Below, one piece after another: positions 5,639-5,907 of a DNA stretch of 5,907 bases (positions are counted from its first letter, which is position 1; each line of letters opens with the position of its first letter). The stretch lies in the NCBI GenBank assembly GCA_036406475.1, contig DASXBA010000189.1:1-5907 (forward strand), given 5' to 3'. The translations under genes were made by a program, and so were the position numbers. This DNA comes from DASXBA01 sp036406475. Its GTDB lineage: Bacteria > Actinomycetota > Thermoleophilia > Solirubrobacterales > Thermoleophilaceae. Below the pieces are notes generated by a model, which was not told the DNA's origin, ran no database searches, and was given only the letters and a program-made list of their open reading frames with translations.

Positions 5639-5907
5639 CGGCCCGCTCCAGCCCGAACTCCTCCGCGATCAGCTCGTACGAGCGGCGGCGCGCCTCGTGG
5701 TCGAAGGCGATCGTCAGGATCACGACCTCCTCCGCCTGGTACTCGCGGGCGACCTCCTCGATGCCGGCGCGGACGGTGGCCGGCGCGCCGACGATGTAGC
5801 GGCGGCGCGAGGGCGGGCGCGGGCCGCGGCTCTCCCAGTAGCTCACGGCGCGGTCCACCGGCGGGACCTTGATCAGGCGGCCCTGGCGGAGCAATGAGAA
5901 GGCCATC
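5607..5907 (-). CDS. Luciferase-like (LLM) flavin-dependent oxidoreductase, C-terminal end (partial)
   Basis: The last 100 or so codons of a gene that begins beyond the right edge. The visible ATG at 5906 is internal to the family pattern and is not taken as the start. The sequence runs from FSLLRQGRLIKVPPVD, through a Pro/Arg-rich turn (SRGPRPPSRRRYIVG), to PATVRAGIEEVAREYQAEEVVILTIAFDHEARRRSYELIAEEFGL. The IVG-x-P-x-x-V entry and the closing helix with DHEAR-x-RSYELIAEEF are typical of the C-terminus of group-1 (MsnO8-like) bacterial luciferase-family oxidoreductases. The catalytic barrel is outside the window, so flavin type (FMN or F420) and substrate cannot be judged. The stop TAG (5609 to 5607) lies inside the 3' end of the convergent polymerase-domain gene. 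Confidence 0.85.
   Translation of the reverse strand, partial: MAFSLLRQGRLIKVPPVDRAVSYWESRGPRPPSRRRYIVGAPATVRAGIEEVAREYQAEEVVILTIAFDHEARRRSYELIAEEFGLERAASPSATTAPA

Noticed and set aside
5632..5644. Hairpin GGGC-TAGCG-GCCC as a terminator for the converging genes
   Set aside because: The stem is only 4 bp and there is no T-run on either strand.
1..5907. A new defence, mobile or RNA-based system
   Set aside because: No repeats, array, recombinase, toxin-antitoxin pair, reverse transcriptase or RNA gene was seen. The helicase and polymerase-domain genes are 4.4 kb apart with metabolic and transport operons between them, so they do not form a visible module.

Overview
The window is GC-rich, densely packed bacterial chromosome. 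Gaps between genes are 54 bp or less, and starts use ATG, GTG and probably TTG. The gene set is a DrrA/DrrB-type ABC exporter, a Ddn-like deazaflavin (F420) oxidoreductase, a stand-alone LigD-type polymerase domain, a luciferase-like flavin oxidoreductase and a SnoaL-like protein with an Arg/Leu-rich lead-in. This points to an actinobacterium. The style of the SnoaL-like and helicase N-termini suggests the Thermoleophilia/Solirubrobacterales side, but that is an inference from memory of protein families, not a measured placement.

Layout from left to right. Positions 1-334 (minus) hold the N-terminal part of a SNF2/DEAD-type helicase with a HARP-like segment, running off the left edge. A 54-bp divergent spacer follows. 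A plus-strand operon of four genes spans 389-3102: SnoaL/NTF2-like protein, ABC ATPase, ABC-2 permease (4-nt overlap with the ATPase) and a small PRC-barrel protein. Its last stop lies one base from the stop of a convergent minus-strand pair. That pair, read from 4731 down to 3104, is a compact phosphohexomutase followed by the Ddn-like oxidoreductase, joined by an ATGA overlap. A 22-bp divergent spacer separates the mutase from the plus-strand LigD-type polymerase-domain gene (4754-5638). The tail of that gene overlaps by 32 bp the end of a convergent luciferase-like oxidoreductase, which runs off the right edge.

How the genes work together. DrrA- and DrrB-type subunits should form one membrane exporter, with ATPase dimers driving a six-helix permease. 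The flanking SnoaL-like and PRC-barrel proteins are probably co-transcribed with it, but their role in transport is unknown. The mutase and the Ddn-like enzyme are probably translated from one message without an obvious metabolic link. The polymerase-domain protein belongs to the NHEJ/primase-polymerase superfamily, and no Ku or ligase gene is visible here.

I do not see a clearly new biological system. The points most worth a second look are the composition of the exporter operon, the variant active-site motifs of the phosphohexomutase, the solitary polymerase domain, and two minus-strand genes with no Shine-Dalgarno sequence that carry a -10-like hexamer exactly 9 nt before the start codon, which suggests leaderless mRNAs. 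No RNA genes, mobile elements, CRISPR arrays or convincing terminators were seen.
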